IMG/VR virus record: IMGVR_UViG_3300034374_000324 | Span: 1-29,020 of that record | Direction: 5' to 3' (one strand) | Origin: a virus | Length of the DNA stretch: 29,020 nucleotides | Shown: piece after piece, positions 7,310 to 14,452 of the stretch | Layout: every line of letters begins with the position of its first letter | Position numbering within the stretch: the stretch's first letter is position 1 | Position numbers and translations under genes: made by a program | Notes under the pieces: generated by a model | What the model was told of the DNA's origin: nothing | What the model saw: only the letters and a program-made list of their open reading frames with translations | The model's database searches: none

Positions 7310-7642
7310 ATGAGTTTAGAAATGAAAGGTAAGTTAGTCAAAGTATTAGACTTACAAAGTGGAACTAGCAAAGCTGGTAAACAATGGGTAAAGCAATCGT
7401 TTGTAATTGACACAGGTAGTCAATACAATTCAGAGTTATGCTTTAATCTGTTCGGTCAAGATAAAGTAGATTTACTTAGAGATGTAACAATAGGCGATGA
7501 GGTTACTGTATTGTTTAACCTATCATCAAGAGAGTATAAGGGCAACTACTATACATCTGCTGATGCTTGGAAGTTTAAGCAATCTAAAGAAGAAAAGTTA
7601 GAGAGTTTTGATAATGCCTTTGGCGATGATAATCCTTTTTAA
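7310..7642 (+). CDS. Single-stranded DNA-binding protein-like (DUF3127-type OB fold)
   Basis: 110 residues. MKGKLVKVLDLQSGTSKAGK, WVKQSFVIDTG, SELCFNLFGQDKVDLL and IGDEVTVLFNLSSREYKGNYYTSADAW give an OB-fold strand pattern matching DUF3127, common in Bacteroidota. The last residues, D-D-N-P-F at 106-110, copy the acidic tail with terminal Pro-Phe by which bacterial SSB recruits partner proteins. It follows the ERF-like gene by 23 nt. SSB function is inferred from fold and tail; DNA binding has not been shown here. Confidence 0.65.
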   Translation: MSLEMKGKLVKVLDLQSGTSKAGKQWVKQSFVIDTGSQYNSELCFNLFGQDKVDLLRDVTIGDEVTVLFNLSSREYKGNYYTSADAWKFKQSKEEKLESFDNAFGDDNPF

Positions 7643-7644
7643 TT

Positions 7645-8001
7645 ATGTATGAAACTTTCCCATATTATACGCAAGATGGTATAAACAAAGGTTCTGATTA
7701 TGAATGTGCTAAAAACGAGTACGGATTATTAGACTTTGCTAATAAAAGATTTATTATAAAAACTATACCACCAGCAGACGATACGATAGTTAAGAAAACT
7801 TTGATAACATTTAAAAACAATACTTTAGGTGCAGTTGTTAAAAGCGATATGTTTACAGGTCGCAGTTATGTAGATAACGTATATGCTAAAGGCATAGTGT
7901 TTAAAGGTACAGACAAAGAACTAGATAGCTACGCATTAGAATTAATGAGTAAGGGATATAACATACAAGATTTTTACGATTATGAAAAAGACAACAAGTA
8001 A
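7645..8001 (+). CDS. Unknown early protein
   Basis: 118 residues, soluble, no repeats and no metal-binding pattern. Contains aromatic-rich MYETFPYYTQDG, a central IKTIPPADDTIVKKTLITFKN strand region and a helical end (DSYALELMSKGYNIQDFYD). Starts 2 nt after the SSB-like gene and overlaps the next gene by 20 nt, so it is in the recombination block. Not recognised. Confidence 0.5.
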   Translation: MYETFPYYTQDGINKGSDYECAKNEYGLLDFANKRFIIKTIPPADDTIVKKTLITFKNNTLGAVVKSDMFTGRSYVDNVYAKGIVFKGTDKELDSYALELMSKGYNIQDFYDYEKDNK

Positions 8002-8176
8002 ACTATTAGAAAAGGCTCAATCCCTAGTTACTACGGTAACAGGTACTGACATACCTAAGACCACTAGGCAAGAGGTAATGAAAGATGTAAGGGCAATCTA
8101 TCGAAAGATAAAAGAAATTGAACCTGACATTTATAAGATATTAAACGATGACGATAACCATAAAACTACAAGGTAA
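7982..8176 (+). CDS. Unknown small early protein
   Basis: 64 residues, basic N-terminus (MKKTTSKLLEKAQSL) and helical end (DVRAIYRKIKEIEPDIYKIL). Its start lies inside the previous gene and its TAA overlaps the next ATG (TAATG), as in much of this genome. No known domain; the Lys-rich N-terminus and Asp-rich end give no clear hint. Confidence 0.45.
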   Translation: MKKTTSKLLEKAQSLVTTVTGTDIPKTTRQEVMKDVRAIYRKIKEIEPDIYKILNDDDNHKTTR

Positions 8177-8358
8177 TGTTATATGAGATAATAAAAAAAT
8201 ACGACCTATCTGAAATAGAAGTATTAAGTATAGTACACGAGTGGTACACAATGGGTTTGTACGAAGATATACTTATGGACGAAGATGGTGATGAATTAGA
8301 TGAAATTTGTGAACAAAGAATAGATGTAATATTAAAAAACAATTATGAACTTAACTAA
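8176..8358 (+). CDS. Unknown small acidic early protein
   Basis: 60 residues with a strongly acidic centre (EDILMDEDGDELDEICE). Small acidic early proteins are often DNA mimics or inhibitors, but no family is recognised and that role is only a possibility. It overlaps the DnaA-like gene by 14 nt. Confidence 0.45.
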   Translation: MLYEIIKKYDLSEIEVLSIVHEWYTMGLYEDILMDEDGDELDEICEQRIDVILKNNYELN

Positions 8359-8740
8359 AGAAATAGAACTACTGATGTTTATAACATCAAAACATATATC
8401 TGTCGAGCAAGACGATATTAACGTAAAATCAAAGTACAAAGAGCAAGTAATGGCTCGAATGGTAATTAGTAATATTCTGATGGAGTGTGGTATGAAACCA
8501 GCACAACTAGCTAAACATTTCTGTAAGCATAGAACTAACTTCTACCATTATCTTAAACTGCACAAGCAATACATACAAAACCCTAGAATGTATCCTGAAT
8601 ACATAGAAGCGTTTAATTTAGTGTTTGCAGAGTACAAGACCAAATCTGAACGCATTGAGAGGATAAACGAGCTACAAGCGTTAGATGAGGTAGATAGAGC
8701 AATAGCAGACCTAATACAAATTCGTAAAGCATTAGCGTAA
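8345..8740 (+). CDS. DnaA domain IV-like DNA-binding protein
   Basis: 131 residues without any ATPase domain. Residues 36-75 read ARMVISNILMECGMKPAQLAKHF then KHRTNFYHYLKLHKQY. The arrangement corresponds to the helix-turn-helix of DnaA domain IV (R..M.l...L...s...IG..F..RDH.TV.ha), with HRTNFYHYL in the place of the GGRDHTTVLHA signature. In DnaA this domain reads the DnaA box. A short phage version could recognise an origin or act as a regulator. The last third is helical with repeated Glu/Arg. The neighbourhood (HTH_39 protein, replisome-organizer-like protein) favours replication initiation. Confidence 0.5.
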   Translation: MNLTKEIELLMFITSKHISVEQDDINVKSKYKEQVMARMVISNILMECGMKPAQLAKHFCKHRTNFYHYLKLHKQYIQNPRMYPEYIEAFNLVFAEYKTKSERIERINELQALDEVDRAIADLIQIRKALA

Positions 8741-8988
8741 TGACAAAAGAACACACAATAGATTTACAATTACTAATAGCTACCTTTAGATGCTTTAACG
8801 AGCAGCTATACAATCTCAAGGGTACACACTCTAAGATAGTAAAGCTAAAGTTTAACAGACTTTTAAAAGTAGCAGACCAATATGAAAAAGAAATTATTAA
8901 ATTTACCGACAATAATCAAGACGTAGAAACTATTTATGATAGTCTTATGGATATAATTATGGAAGTAAAAGAAACCGTTAGCAAATAA
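8740..8988 (+). CDS. Unknown helical early protein
   Basis: 82 residues, predicted all-helical, balanced charges, one Cys. Its start overlaps the stop of the DnaA-like gene (TAATG), and a 4-nt gap separates it from the HTH protein. No motif recognised. Its position between two DNA-binding proteins suggests the replication block. Confidence 0.45.
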   Translation: MTKEHTIDLQLLIATFRCFNEQLYNLKGTHSKIVKLKFNRLLKVADQYEKEIIKFTDNNQDVETIYDSLMDIIMEVKETVSK

Positions 8989-8992
8989 AATT

Positions 8993-9208
8993 ATGAAATT
9001 GACACAAAAAGAAAAAGTACTAAGACATCTGCAAGAGGTAGGTGCATTAACTCCTGTTCAAGCGTTCTTCGATTATAGTATTATGAGATTAGCAGCGATA
9101 GTCTTTGATTTAAAAGATGATGGCTATGACATAGAAACTACTATACTCAAGAGTGAGAATAAGTTTGGAGAGCCTGTAAGATACGCACAGTATAAACTAA
9201 TAAAGTAA
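8993..9208 (+). CDS. Small winged-helix/HTH protein (HTH_39-like)
   Basis: 71 residues. LTQKEKVLRHLQEVGALTPVQAFFDYSIMRLAAIVFDLKDDGYDIET matches the PF14090-type helix-turn-helix found in many phages, where a first helix, turn and RLAxxIxDLxxxGYxI recognition helix form the whole protein. It probably binds DNA, either as a regulator or as a replication accessory. The stop overlaps the following start (TAATG). Confidence 0.65.
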   Translation: MKLTQKEKVLRHLQEVGALTPVQAFFDYSIMRLAAIVFDLKDDGYDIETTILKSENKFGEPVRYAQYKLIK

Positions 9209-9801
9209 TGCAAGGTTACATTAAGCTACATCGTAAGATATTAGATAATGGAGTGTTTGCAGACGCAGAACTACTAAAGGTGTTTGTGTGGTGCATACTC
9301 AAAGCCAACACGACACCTAACGTAGTCTATGGTAGAAAGGTAGATGTGGGTGAGTTTATTACAGGTAGGATAACTGCAAGTGAAGAACTATACCTAAAGC
9401 CATCAACTATTTACAAGCGTTTACAGAAGTTAAAATCACAAGGGTATATAGACATATCAAGTACTACTAAAAACTCTCTTATAACTGTCGTAAACTATAA
9501 GTCTTACCAGCTTGATGATAAGCCTAGAAAGAAGCGCAACTTAGATACTGTTACTAATAAGTTTCTAATGGAAGTTTCTGCATTTAAAGAACTGTATAGT
9601 GTTGAGATGTTAGAAGCCTTTATAGACTATTGGACAGAGCCTAACAAGTCTAAGACTAAGTTGAGGTATGAATTACAAAAGACTTTTGATATTGCACGTA
9701 GGCTAAAGACTTGGAGTAAGAACGAAAGTAAATTTGGAACTAAAAAGAATAATGTAATGGACACTTGGCAAAGTGTTAGAAACGAGATGTTAAATGACTA
9801 A
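9208..9801 (+). CDS. Replisome-organizer-like replication initiation protein
   Basis: 197 residues. MQGYIKLHRKILDNGVFADAELLKVFVWCILKAN then VDVGEFITGRITASEELYLKPSTIYKRLQKLKSQGYI is the winged-helix start of phage DnaD/replisome-organizer proteins: a wH domain with an extended strand pair and a recognition helix STIYKRLQKL. The C-terminal half (VEMLEAFIDYWTEPNKSKTKLRYELQKTF) is helical and may contact a helicase loader or the helicase. The protein would mark the phage origin. No helicase is encoded in this window, so host DnaB is the probable partner. Confidence 0.65.
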   Translation: MQGYIKLHRKILDNGVFADAELLKVFVWCILKANTTPNVVYGRKVDVGEFITGRITASEELYLKPSTIYKRLQKLKSQGYIDISSTTKNSLITVVNYKSYQLDDKPRKKRNLDTVTNKFLMEVSAFKELYSVEMLEAFIDYWTEPNKSKTKLRYELQKTFDIARRLKTWSKNESKFGTKKNNVMDTWQSVRNEMLND

Positions 9802-9922
9802 GAAGAAATTAGTAACTTGCTCACCATATAAATTACTTATGGGATATGAGTATGAGTATAAAAAGGATAGAATGATTTACAATAAACAATATAAACGCAA
9901 AAAGAAAAATGAGAGTATTTGA
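9794..9922 (+). CDS. 42-aa basic peptide bridging two replication genes
   Basis: Starts at an ATG overlapping the end of the replisome-organizer gene and ends 14 nt inside the next gene. Sequence MTKKKLVTCSPYKLLMGYEYEY then KKDRMIYNKQYKRKKKNESI is strongly basic with many Tyr. It fills what would otherwise be a 107-nt gap, in the style of the other overlapping genes here. It may bind nucleic acid but nothing proves that it is made. Confidence 0.4.
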   Translation: MTKKKLVTCSPYKLLMGYEYEYKKDRMIYNKQYKRKKKNESI

Positions 9923-10301
9923 TATGTTAAAAGCTGGTCAAGTCAATGATGTTAAAGTATTCTGCATTGACTTAGTAGGTATGTGTTACACATCGTTAGG
10001 GCAAAAGCCTGATAAGGAACAGATGAAAGGAATGGCGCAACTACTATACAATGACTTAATTACTTACCATACTAATCTACCGATAGATGAGATTAAGTTT
10101 GCATTTGAAAAAGGTTTAAGAGATGCTGAACAAGGTACAAGTGCCTTTATTAATGTGCGTACTTGGTCTGTGTGGATTAATGACTACAAGCAAAGAGCCA
10201 TAAAAAAACGCAGTCAAGGTAGGCTAACAGAATACCAGCAGCATCAACAAAGTCAAAAAGCAATAGCTATGACTATTAACAAAGCAAAGAGAATAAAATG
10301 A
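9909..10301 (+). CDS. Unknown replication-block protein (possible helicase-loader-type)
   Basis: 130 residues, helical. ITYHTNLPIDEIKFAFEKGLRDAEQGTSAFINVRTWSVWINDYKQ suggests a small helical bundle; the C-terminus is basic and Gln-rich (EYQQHQQSQKAIAMTINKAK). Proteins of this size and location, right after the replisome organizer, are often helicase loaders or replication accessories, but no Walker motif or other signature is present. Its stop overlaps the next start (ATGA). Confidence 0.45.
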   Translation: MRVFDMLKAGQVNDVKVFCIDLVGMCYTSLGQKPDKEQMKGMAQLLYNDLITYHTNLPIDEIKFAFEKGLRDAEQGTSAFINVRTWSVWINDYKQRAIKKRSQGRLTEYQQHQQSQKAIAMTINKAKRIK

Positions 10302-10438
10302 GAGAGATATATTTAATAGCATTAATACTAGGTATAGCTTATACAGGACTTACATTATACTTTCAATGGCGAACTGATAAACAATATGATGAATGGCTAA
10401 AAAGACAAAGACACACGCACAACTTAAAAAAGAATTAG
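10298..10438 (+). CDS. 46-aa single-span membrane peptide
   Basis: MREIYLIALILGIAYTGL then TLYFQWRTDKQYDEWLKRQR: one N-terminal membrane span followed by a charged tail. It starts at the ATGA overlap with the preceding gene but overlaps the NinG gene by 46 nt, more than other pairs here. The clear span and coupled start favour a real gene, with moderate doubt. Confidence 0.4.
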   Translation: MREIYLIALILGIAYTGLTLYFQWRTDKQYDEWLKRQRHTHNLKKN

Positions 10439-10794
10439 ACAAACACTTTAGCCAATACATTAGGTGGGCATACGCTGATGATAGTGGAATGGTTGAGTGT
10501 TATACTTGTGGTGTAGTCAAGCACGTCAAAGAGATGCAAAATGGTCATATGCAGTCTAGGAAACATACTAGCACGAGATGGCACGAGCATAATTGTCGCC
10601 CACAGTGCGTAAAGTGTAATATTTATTCGGAGGGTGAAAAGATACGCTTTTACAGAAGATTATGTAGTGAGATAGGCGAACAAGAAGCAGAAGAAATAAT
10701 ACAACTTAGCCATAAATCTGTTAAATACTCAAAGTCAGATTTAGAATATCTGATAGAAATATACAAACAGAAAGTAAAAGACTTATGTGGATAA
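10393..10794 (+). CDS. ninG: NinG/Rap-type recombination endonuclease
   Basis: 133 residues, shorter than lambda NinG (about 200) but with its key features: C36-Y-T-C39-G, N50-G-H52 (QNGHMQSRKH), NCRPQC72-V-K-C75-N. The two CxxC pairs form a zinc site and the NGH segment belongs to an HNH-like nuclease core. NinG (Rap) is a structure-specific endonuclease that cuts recombination intermediates such as Holliday junctions and D-loops. It fits with the ERF-like and SSB-like genes upstream. A gap of 50 nt with a promoter-like sequence follows. Confidence 0.8.
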   Translation: MAKKTKTHAQLKKELDKHFSQYIRWAYADDSGMVECYTCGVVKHVKEMQNGHMQSRKHTSTRWHEHNCRPQCVKCNIYSEGEKIRFYRRLCSEIGEQEAEEIIQLSHKSVKYSKSDLEYLIEIYKQKVKDLCG

Positions 10795-10809
10795 CTATTT
10801 ATCAACACC

Positions 10810-10839
10810 TTGAAACTTATATATACTTTTTCGTATAAT
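10810..10839 (+). promoter_or_regulatory. Sigma70-like promoter before the sigma-factor gene
   Basis: TTGAAA at 10810-10815, 18 nt, TATAAT at 10834-10839. This fits an Escherichia-type -35/-10 pair rather than the Bacteroidota consensus. Start of transcription would fall at about 10846, practically at the GTG codon 10845, implying a leaderless message. It is in one of the few non-coding gaps of the early region. Confidence 0.4.
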
Positions 10840-10844
10840 GCTAT

Positions 10845-11366
10845 GTGATTGATAATGAACTATTTACACAATTAAAAGATACTGCTGCTAACTTCATACC
10901 AGCAAAGCACTTAGACGATGTTACGCAAGAAGTATTTATGTATCTATACGAAGATGCAGAAAAGCTAGAACAACTTATAGCAGATAAAAAGATTAAGTGG
11001 TACTTCATAAGACTATGCAAGAATAACTACTACTCTAAGACTTCTAAGTACTACTACAAATACAATAGACCTTACAAAGATGTTACCTTTAATGATGACC
11101 TTGTTAAAGCAGTACATATACTAATTCCTGATGATTTATATTTTATACAGGATAGTGATATGATTAATGATATACTGTCTGAATTATATTGGTATGATAG
11201 AGAATTATTTAGATTGTATGTGCTTGGCGATAATGATGGTAGAAAATATACCTATACTAGCCTTAGTAAAAAGACTAAGATAAGTAGAATGAATATATAC
11301 ATAACAATAAAGAAAGTAAAAGAATATATAAAAGAAAGACTAAAACAAAAGCGTAATGATTTATGA
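10845..11366 (+). CDS. Sigma-70-family (ECF-like) RNA polymerase sigma factor
   Basis: 173 residues, the length of two-domain ECF sigma factors. Residues 24-36 (DDVTQEVFMYLYE) match sigma region 2.1-2.2, where D-(D/E)-(I/V)-x-Q-(D/E)-x-F is usual. The end (ILSELYWYDRELFRLYVLG, then YTSLSKKTKISRMNIYITIKKVKEYI) matches region 4 with a helix-turn-helix. The likely job is to redirect host RNA polymerase to phage late promoters. The start is GTG 10845; an ATG at 10843 would run straight into a stop. The candidate target sequences are the repeated elements described elsewhere in this annotation. Confidence 0.65.
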   Translation: MIDNELFTQLKDTAANFIPAKHLDDVTQEVFMYLYEDAEKLEQLIADKKIKWYFIRLCKNNYYSKTSKYYYKYNRPYKDVTFNDDLVKAVHILIPDDLYFIQDSDMINDILSELYWYDRELFRLYVLGDNDGRKYTYTSLSKKTKISRMNIYITIKKVKEYIKERLKQKRNDL

Positions 11367-11583
11367 TGATTTACAACGATTAGTAGGCTATGGATTGAGC
11401 ATCATAGAATGTTATGATGAAATAGGACAACTAGAATACATTATTAACTTAGAAGAAATGACCTTTGATGATGTAGATATAGTACTGTCTGACGAACACG
11501 CACCAATAGGAATTATAAAACTTTATAGATATGGACAACAGAAAGAAAATGGACACTCCAAACTTGATGGTAAAGACCTATAA
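11356..11583 (+). CDS. Unknown small protein
   Basis: 75 residues, acidic first two-thirds (MTFDDVDIVLSDEHAP) and a more polar end. It starts within the last codons of the sigma gene and overlaps the next gene by 53 nt if that gene uses its first ATG. No family recognised. Confidence 0.45.
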   Translation: MIYDDLQRLVGYGLSIIECYDEIGQLEYIINLEEMTFDDVDIVLSDEHAPIGIIKLYRYGQQKENGHSKLDGKDL

Positions 11584-11785
11584 CTATCTGAAAGCAGTAA
11601 GCAAGAGAGTACTAGGTGGTTTTGAAAATGTAGATGTAACAACATATTATGACAGAACATATATCTGTTCTCGATGTCCACACCTTACACCTGATGTAGA
11701 GTGTAGCCTATGTGGTTGCCCAATAGAAACTAAAGCAAGTTGGAAATCAGAGAAATGCCCTAAAGGAAAATGGAAAAACCTATAA
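11531..11785 (+). CDS. Small Cys-rich zinc-ribbon protein
   Basis: 84 residues. C46-S-R-C49, C58-S-L-C61-G-C63 and C76 in CPHLTPDVECSLCGCPIETKASW then KSEKCPKGKW give a clear zinc-ribbon-type cluster. From memory the CPHLTP...CGCP...KCPxGKW arrangement is common in phages and prophages of Bacteroidota, of unknown function. Starts at 11549 (M7) and 11567 (M13) would cut the overlap with the preceding gene to 35 or 17 nt and keep all Cys; either may be the true start. Confidence 0.6.
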   Translation: MDNRKKMDTPNLMVKTYNYLKAVSKRVLGGFENVDVTTYYDRTYICSRCPHLTPDVECSLCGCPIETKASWKSEKCPKGKWKNL

Positions 11786-11982
11786 CAGAAGAACAGAAGC
11801 AGCGCATACTAAAAGTATGGGAACTATGCAAGACAGGAGTAGCACAAAACAGAGAAGCTAAAGCAGAACTGATTACGCTATACAATGAGATACATAGAAC
11901 GAGATATAAGACAACATCTAATTGCAGTAGTTGTATAGCTACTTGCTACAACGGAATTAAAAAGATAGTAGATACATTATGA
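11770..11982 (+). CDS. Unknown small protein with C-terminal Cys cluster
   Basis: 70 residues. A helical N-terminal part (EEQKQRILKVWELCKTGV) ends in NC52-S-S-C55-I-A-T-C59-YNGIKKIVDTL. The C-x2-C-x3-C pattern plus C20 could hold one metal ion. It overlaps both neighbours by 4-16 nt. Not a named family. Confidence 0.5.
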   Translation: MEKPITEEQKQRILKVWELCKTGVAQNREAKAELITLYNEIHRTRYKTTSNCSSCIATCYNGIKKIVDTL

Positions 11983-12254
11983 AAACACCAAATTATTACA
12001 AAGGAACTTATTACAAAATGGAAGCGCACGAAGTTATCGAGGACTTTTGTGGCAACAACTATAACTTAGGTGTAGCACTAGCCTACTTAATGAGAGCTGG
12101 TAAAAAAGAAGATAACGATATATCTAAGGACATACAAAAGGCAATAGACCACCTCAACTTTGAACTTAAAAGGCAAGAGCATCTGAACGAAGAACAGAAC
12201 GAATTAAACGATATTAACGATAAATTTTTTAAAAGTGCAATCAGTACCTATTAA
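11979..12254 (+). CDS. DUF3310-like protein
   Basis: 91 residues. YYKMEAHEVIEDFCGNNYNLGVALAYLMRAGKKED then DISKDIQKAIDHLNFEL follows the DUF3310 pattern (H-x-I-E-x-I...N-Y-x-x-G-N-A-x-K-Y-L-x-R...K-A-x-x-Y-L), found in phage nucleotide-metabolism regions; its biochemical role is not settled. ATG overlaps the previous stop (ATGA) and the gene ends inside the ParB-like gene. Confidence 0.65.
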   Translation: MKTPNYYKGTYYKMEAHEVIEDFCGNNYNLGVALAYLMRAGKKEDNDISKDIQKAIDHLNFELKRQEHLNEEQNELNDINDKFFKSAISTY

Positions 12255-12678
12255 TAGCATACGCAATAACCCTATTAATCCTAGATTAGTTAATAAGGCA
12301 AAATTCGAAAAACTAAAGAAGTCAATACAAGACTTCCCACAAATGCTAGAACTAAGACCGATAGTAATAAATGAAGATGGTATTATACTAGGTGGTAATA
12401 TGAGATATAAAGCATTAGTAGAATTAGGGTACAAAGAAGTGCCTGTAATAGTTGCAGAGCATATTACTAAAGAACAAGAGAATGAGTTTATAATAAAAGA
12501 TAATTTAGGCTTTGGCGATTGGGATTGGGATATACTAGCTAATGAATGGGATAGTGTAGAGTTAGAAGATTGGGGATTAGATGTATGGCTTAATGAAGAT
12601 GATATAATAAATAGCTTTGATGAAGAAAACGAACCACAACCAAAGGACAAAATAGTATGTGCCTTGTGTGGTAAATAA
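12235..12678 (+). CDS. ParB/Srx-fold nuclease-domain protein
   Basis: 147 residues, GTG start at 12235 inside the preceding gene. VPINSIRNNPINPRLVNKAKF, FPQMLELRPIVINEDGIILGGNMRYKALVELGYKEVPVIVAE and KEQENEFIIKDNLGFGDWDWDILANEWD are typical of phage ParB-like proteins, with G53-G-N-M-R57 as the conserved GGx(M/H)R loop. The family includes endonucleases and CTP-binding ParB proteins; phage forms are usually next to terminase genes or methyltransferases. The C-terminus stops at VCALCGK, only the first half of a Cys-x2-Cys zinc ribbon. It is immediately before the terminase small subunit. Confidence 0.7.
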   Translation: MQSVPINSIRNNPINPRLVNKAKFEKLKKSIQDFPQMLELRPIVINEDGIILGGNMRYKALVELGYKEVPVIVAEHITKEQENEFIIKDNLGFGDWDWDILANEWDSVELEDWGLDVWLNEDDIINSFDEENEPQPKDKIVCALCGK

Positions 12679-12687
12679 TTACAAAAT

Positions 12688-13059
12688 ATGACACCTATGC
12701 AAGATAGAACAGAAAAAGGTAAGATAGCGATGCTAGAAGCATTAGAGAAAACATTGGGAGTAGTTACATCAGCTTGTAAGTTAGTTAATATTACAAGGGA
12801 AACACATTATAGATGGCTCAAAGAAGATGAAGCATATAAGTTAGCAGTTAAGAGTATTGATGATGTAGCGATAGACTTTGCAGAAAGCCAACTACACAAA
12901 CAGATAGGCAAAGGTAAAACACAAGCCACTATATTCTACCTAAAGACTAAAGGCAAGAAAAGAGGTTATGTAGAGAAACAAGAGTTAGATATATCGGGAG
13001 AGTTTAAGCCTATTACAATAACTCTAATGCGAGATGATGAAAGCGAAACTAACGGATAA
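12688..13059 (+). CDS. Terminase small subunit-like HTH protein
   Basis: 123 residues. KIAMLEALEKTLGVVTSACKLVNITRETHYRWLKEDEAYKLAVKSI is a homeodomain-like helix-turn-helix of the phBC6A51/terminase-small type, followed by AESQLHKQIGKGKTQATIFYLKTKGKKRGYVEKQE, typical of that family. It should recognise packaging sites in phage DNA. The large subunit starts 26 nt before its stop, confirming the pair. Confidence 0.75.
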   Translation: MTPMQDRTEKGKIAMLEALEKTLGVVTSACKLVNITRETHYRWLKEDEAYKLAVKSIDDVAIDFAESQLHKQIGKGKTQATIFYLKTKGKKRGYVEKQELDISGEFKPITITLMRDDESETNG

Positions 13060-14341
13060 ACAATGGTTAGCGATTGACTACCTAACAGACAAGACCACAA
13101 CAGAAGTACTGTATGGTGGTGCTGCTGGTGGTGGTAAGAGTTTCTTGGGTTGTGCTTGGATTATATGGTTATGCACTTCACACGATGGTATAAGATGTAT
13201 GATAGGTCGTAGTAAGCTAGACAGCCTAAAGAAAACAACACTAAACACTTTCTTTGATGTATGTAGTCAATGGGGGATAGAAGCCAACACACATTACAAA
13301 TACAACGCATCAAGTAACATCATAACGTTTTACAATGGTTCAGAGGTTATACTAAAAGACTTATTCCAATACCCATCAGATAGGAACTTTGATAGTCTAG
13401 GTTCATTAGAACTTACTGCTGCATTTATAGATGAGTGCAACCAAATAACAGAGAAAGCTAAACAGATAGTAAGCAGTAGGATAAGATACAAGCTAGACCA
13501 ATACAATCTAATACCAAAGGTTCTTATGACTTGCAACCCTAGTAAAGAATGGGTATATAGTACGTTCTACAAACCACACAAAGAGAATAGGCTACCTAAA
13601 TATCGGAAGTTTATACAATCGTTAGTAACCGATAATAGGCATATATCTAAGCACTACAAAGACCAGCTAGAGAAACTCGACCACATAAGTAAGCAACGAC
13701 TACTATATGGTAATTGGGAGTATGACGATAGCGAAGATAAGCTAATAAACTACAACGCTATACTAGGTGCATTTGAATTACAAGACACTCCTAGTGGTAC
13801 AGGTTACATAACTGCTGACATCGCAAGGTTTGGTAAAGATAAGACAGTAATAATCTATTGGAATGGACTAAGAGCCGAGTATTTTAAGGTGCTAGACACT
13901 AATAGTATTACACAAGCAGCAGATGAGATACGCACAATACAGAGAAACTACAACGTATCACTAGGTAATATTATAGTCGATGATGATGGTGTAGGTGGTG
14001 GTGTTAAGGATATATTGAGATGTAAAGGCTTTGTAAACAATTCTAAGGCACTTAAAAAAGAAAACTATATCAACCTTAAGACACAATGCTATTATGCTCT
14101 TAGCGAGGCTCTAAATAAGTCTAAGGTGTATATTAACTGCACTAATATAACCCACAAGAATTATATTATACAAGAATTAGAGCAAGTAAGGCGTAAGAAC
14201 TTTGATAAGGACACAAAGCTACAACTGATAAGTAAAGATGAGGTTAAAAGTGCTATTGGTCGTTCTCCTGACTTTAGTGATGCTTTAGCTATGCGAATGT
14301 ACTATGAACTAAAACCACAAGGTGTTTACTATGTGCAATAA
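13034..14341 (+). CDS. terL: Terminase large subunit
   Basis: 435 residues, normal length. Walker A is G29-A-A-G-G-G-K35-S36 (after TTTEVLYG), Walker B is A130-F-I-D133-E134. The C-terminal RNase H-like nuclease shows A261-D262-I-A-R-F, V315-D316-D-D-G and S-P-D413-F-S-D416, the usual metal-binding acids. The ATPase drives DNA into the prohead and the nuclease cuts the concatemer. The gene is followed by a GC-rich hairpin, so the early/packaging transcript may end here. Its start overlaps the small subunit. Confidence 0.92.
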   Translation: MMKAKLTDKQWLAIDYLTDKTTTEVLYGGAAGGGKSFLGCAWIIWLCTSHDGIRCMIGRSKLDSLKKTTLNTFFDVCSQWGIEANTHYKYNASSNIITFYNGSEVILKDLFQYPSDRNFDSLGSLELTAAFIDECNQITEKAKQIVSSRIRYKLDQYNLIPKVLMTCNPSKEWVYSTFYKPHKENRLPKYRKFIQSLVTDNRHISKHYKDQLEKLDHISKQRLLYGNWEYDDSEDKLINYNAILGAFELQDTPSGTGYITADIARFGKDKTVIIYWNGLRAEYFKVLDTNSITQAADEIRTIQRNYNVSLGNIIVDDDGVGGGVKDILRCKGFVNNSKALKKENYINLKTQCYYALSEALNKSKVYINCTNITHKNYIIQELEQVRRKNFDKDTKLQLISKDEVKSAIGRSPDFSDALAMRMYYELKPQGVYYVQ

Positions 14342-14344
14342 AAA

Positions 14345-14382
14345 AAAGGAGCAGCACTCGGGCGTCCGTTGGCTACTCCTTT
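14345..14382. terminator. GC-rich hairpin after terL, terminator-like, T-run on the minus strand
   Basis: AAAGGAGCAGC (14345-14355) pairs with GGCTACTCCTTT (14371-14382) with one C-A mismatch, giving a stem of 10 pairs and a 16-nt loop that contains a second short stem (CGG/CCG). On the minus strand the stem is followed by a run of seven T, the classical terminator form; on the plus strand it is followed only by TTTA. It could stop transcription in either direction, or be a structured packaging or processing site. Confidence 0.55.
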
Positions 14383-14437
14383 ACAAAATAAAACAATTTT
14401 TAATCAAAAACTTTGCAATTATACTCAATTTTAAACT

Positions 14438-14450
14438 TTTATATTTTATA
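14438..14450 (+). promoter_or_regulatory. TTTATATTTTATA leader motif, copy 1
   Basis: TTTATATTTTATA, then GT, then the ATGG of the tail chaperone gene. The same 13 bases with the same 2-nt gap occur at 24197 and 26811. A TTTG at 14412-14415 lies 24 nt upstream of the TATATTTT part, close to Bacteroidota promoter geometry though with a longer spacer. It is either a promoter giving almost leaderless mRNA or an AT-rich ribosome-loading site. Confidence 0.5.
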
Positions 14451-14452
14451 GT

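Noticed and set aside
12204-12650. Minus-strand open frame opposite the ParB-like gene
   Set aside because: Ser-rich shadow of a clear plus-strand protein with GGNMR motif.
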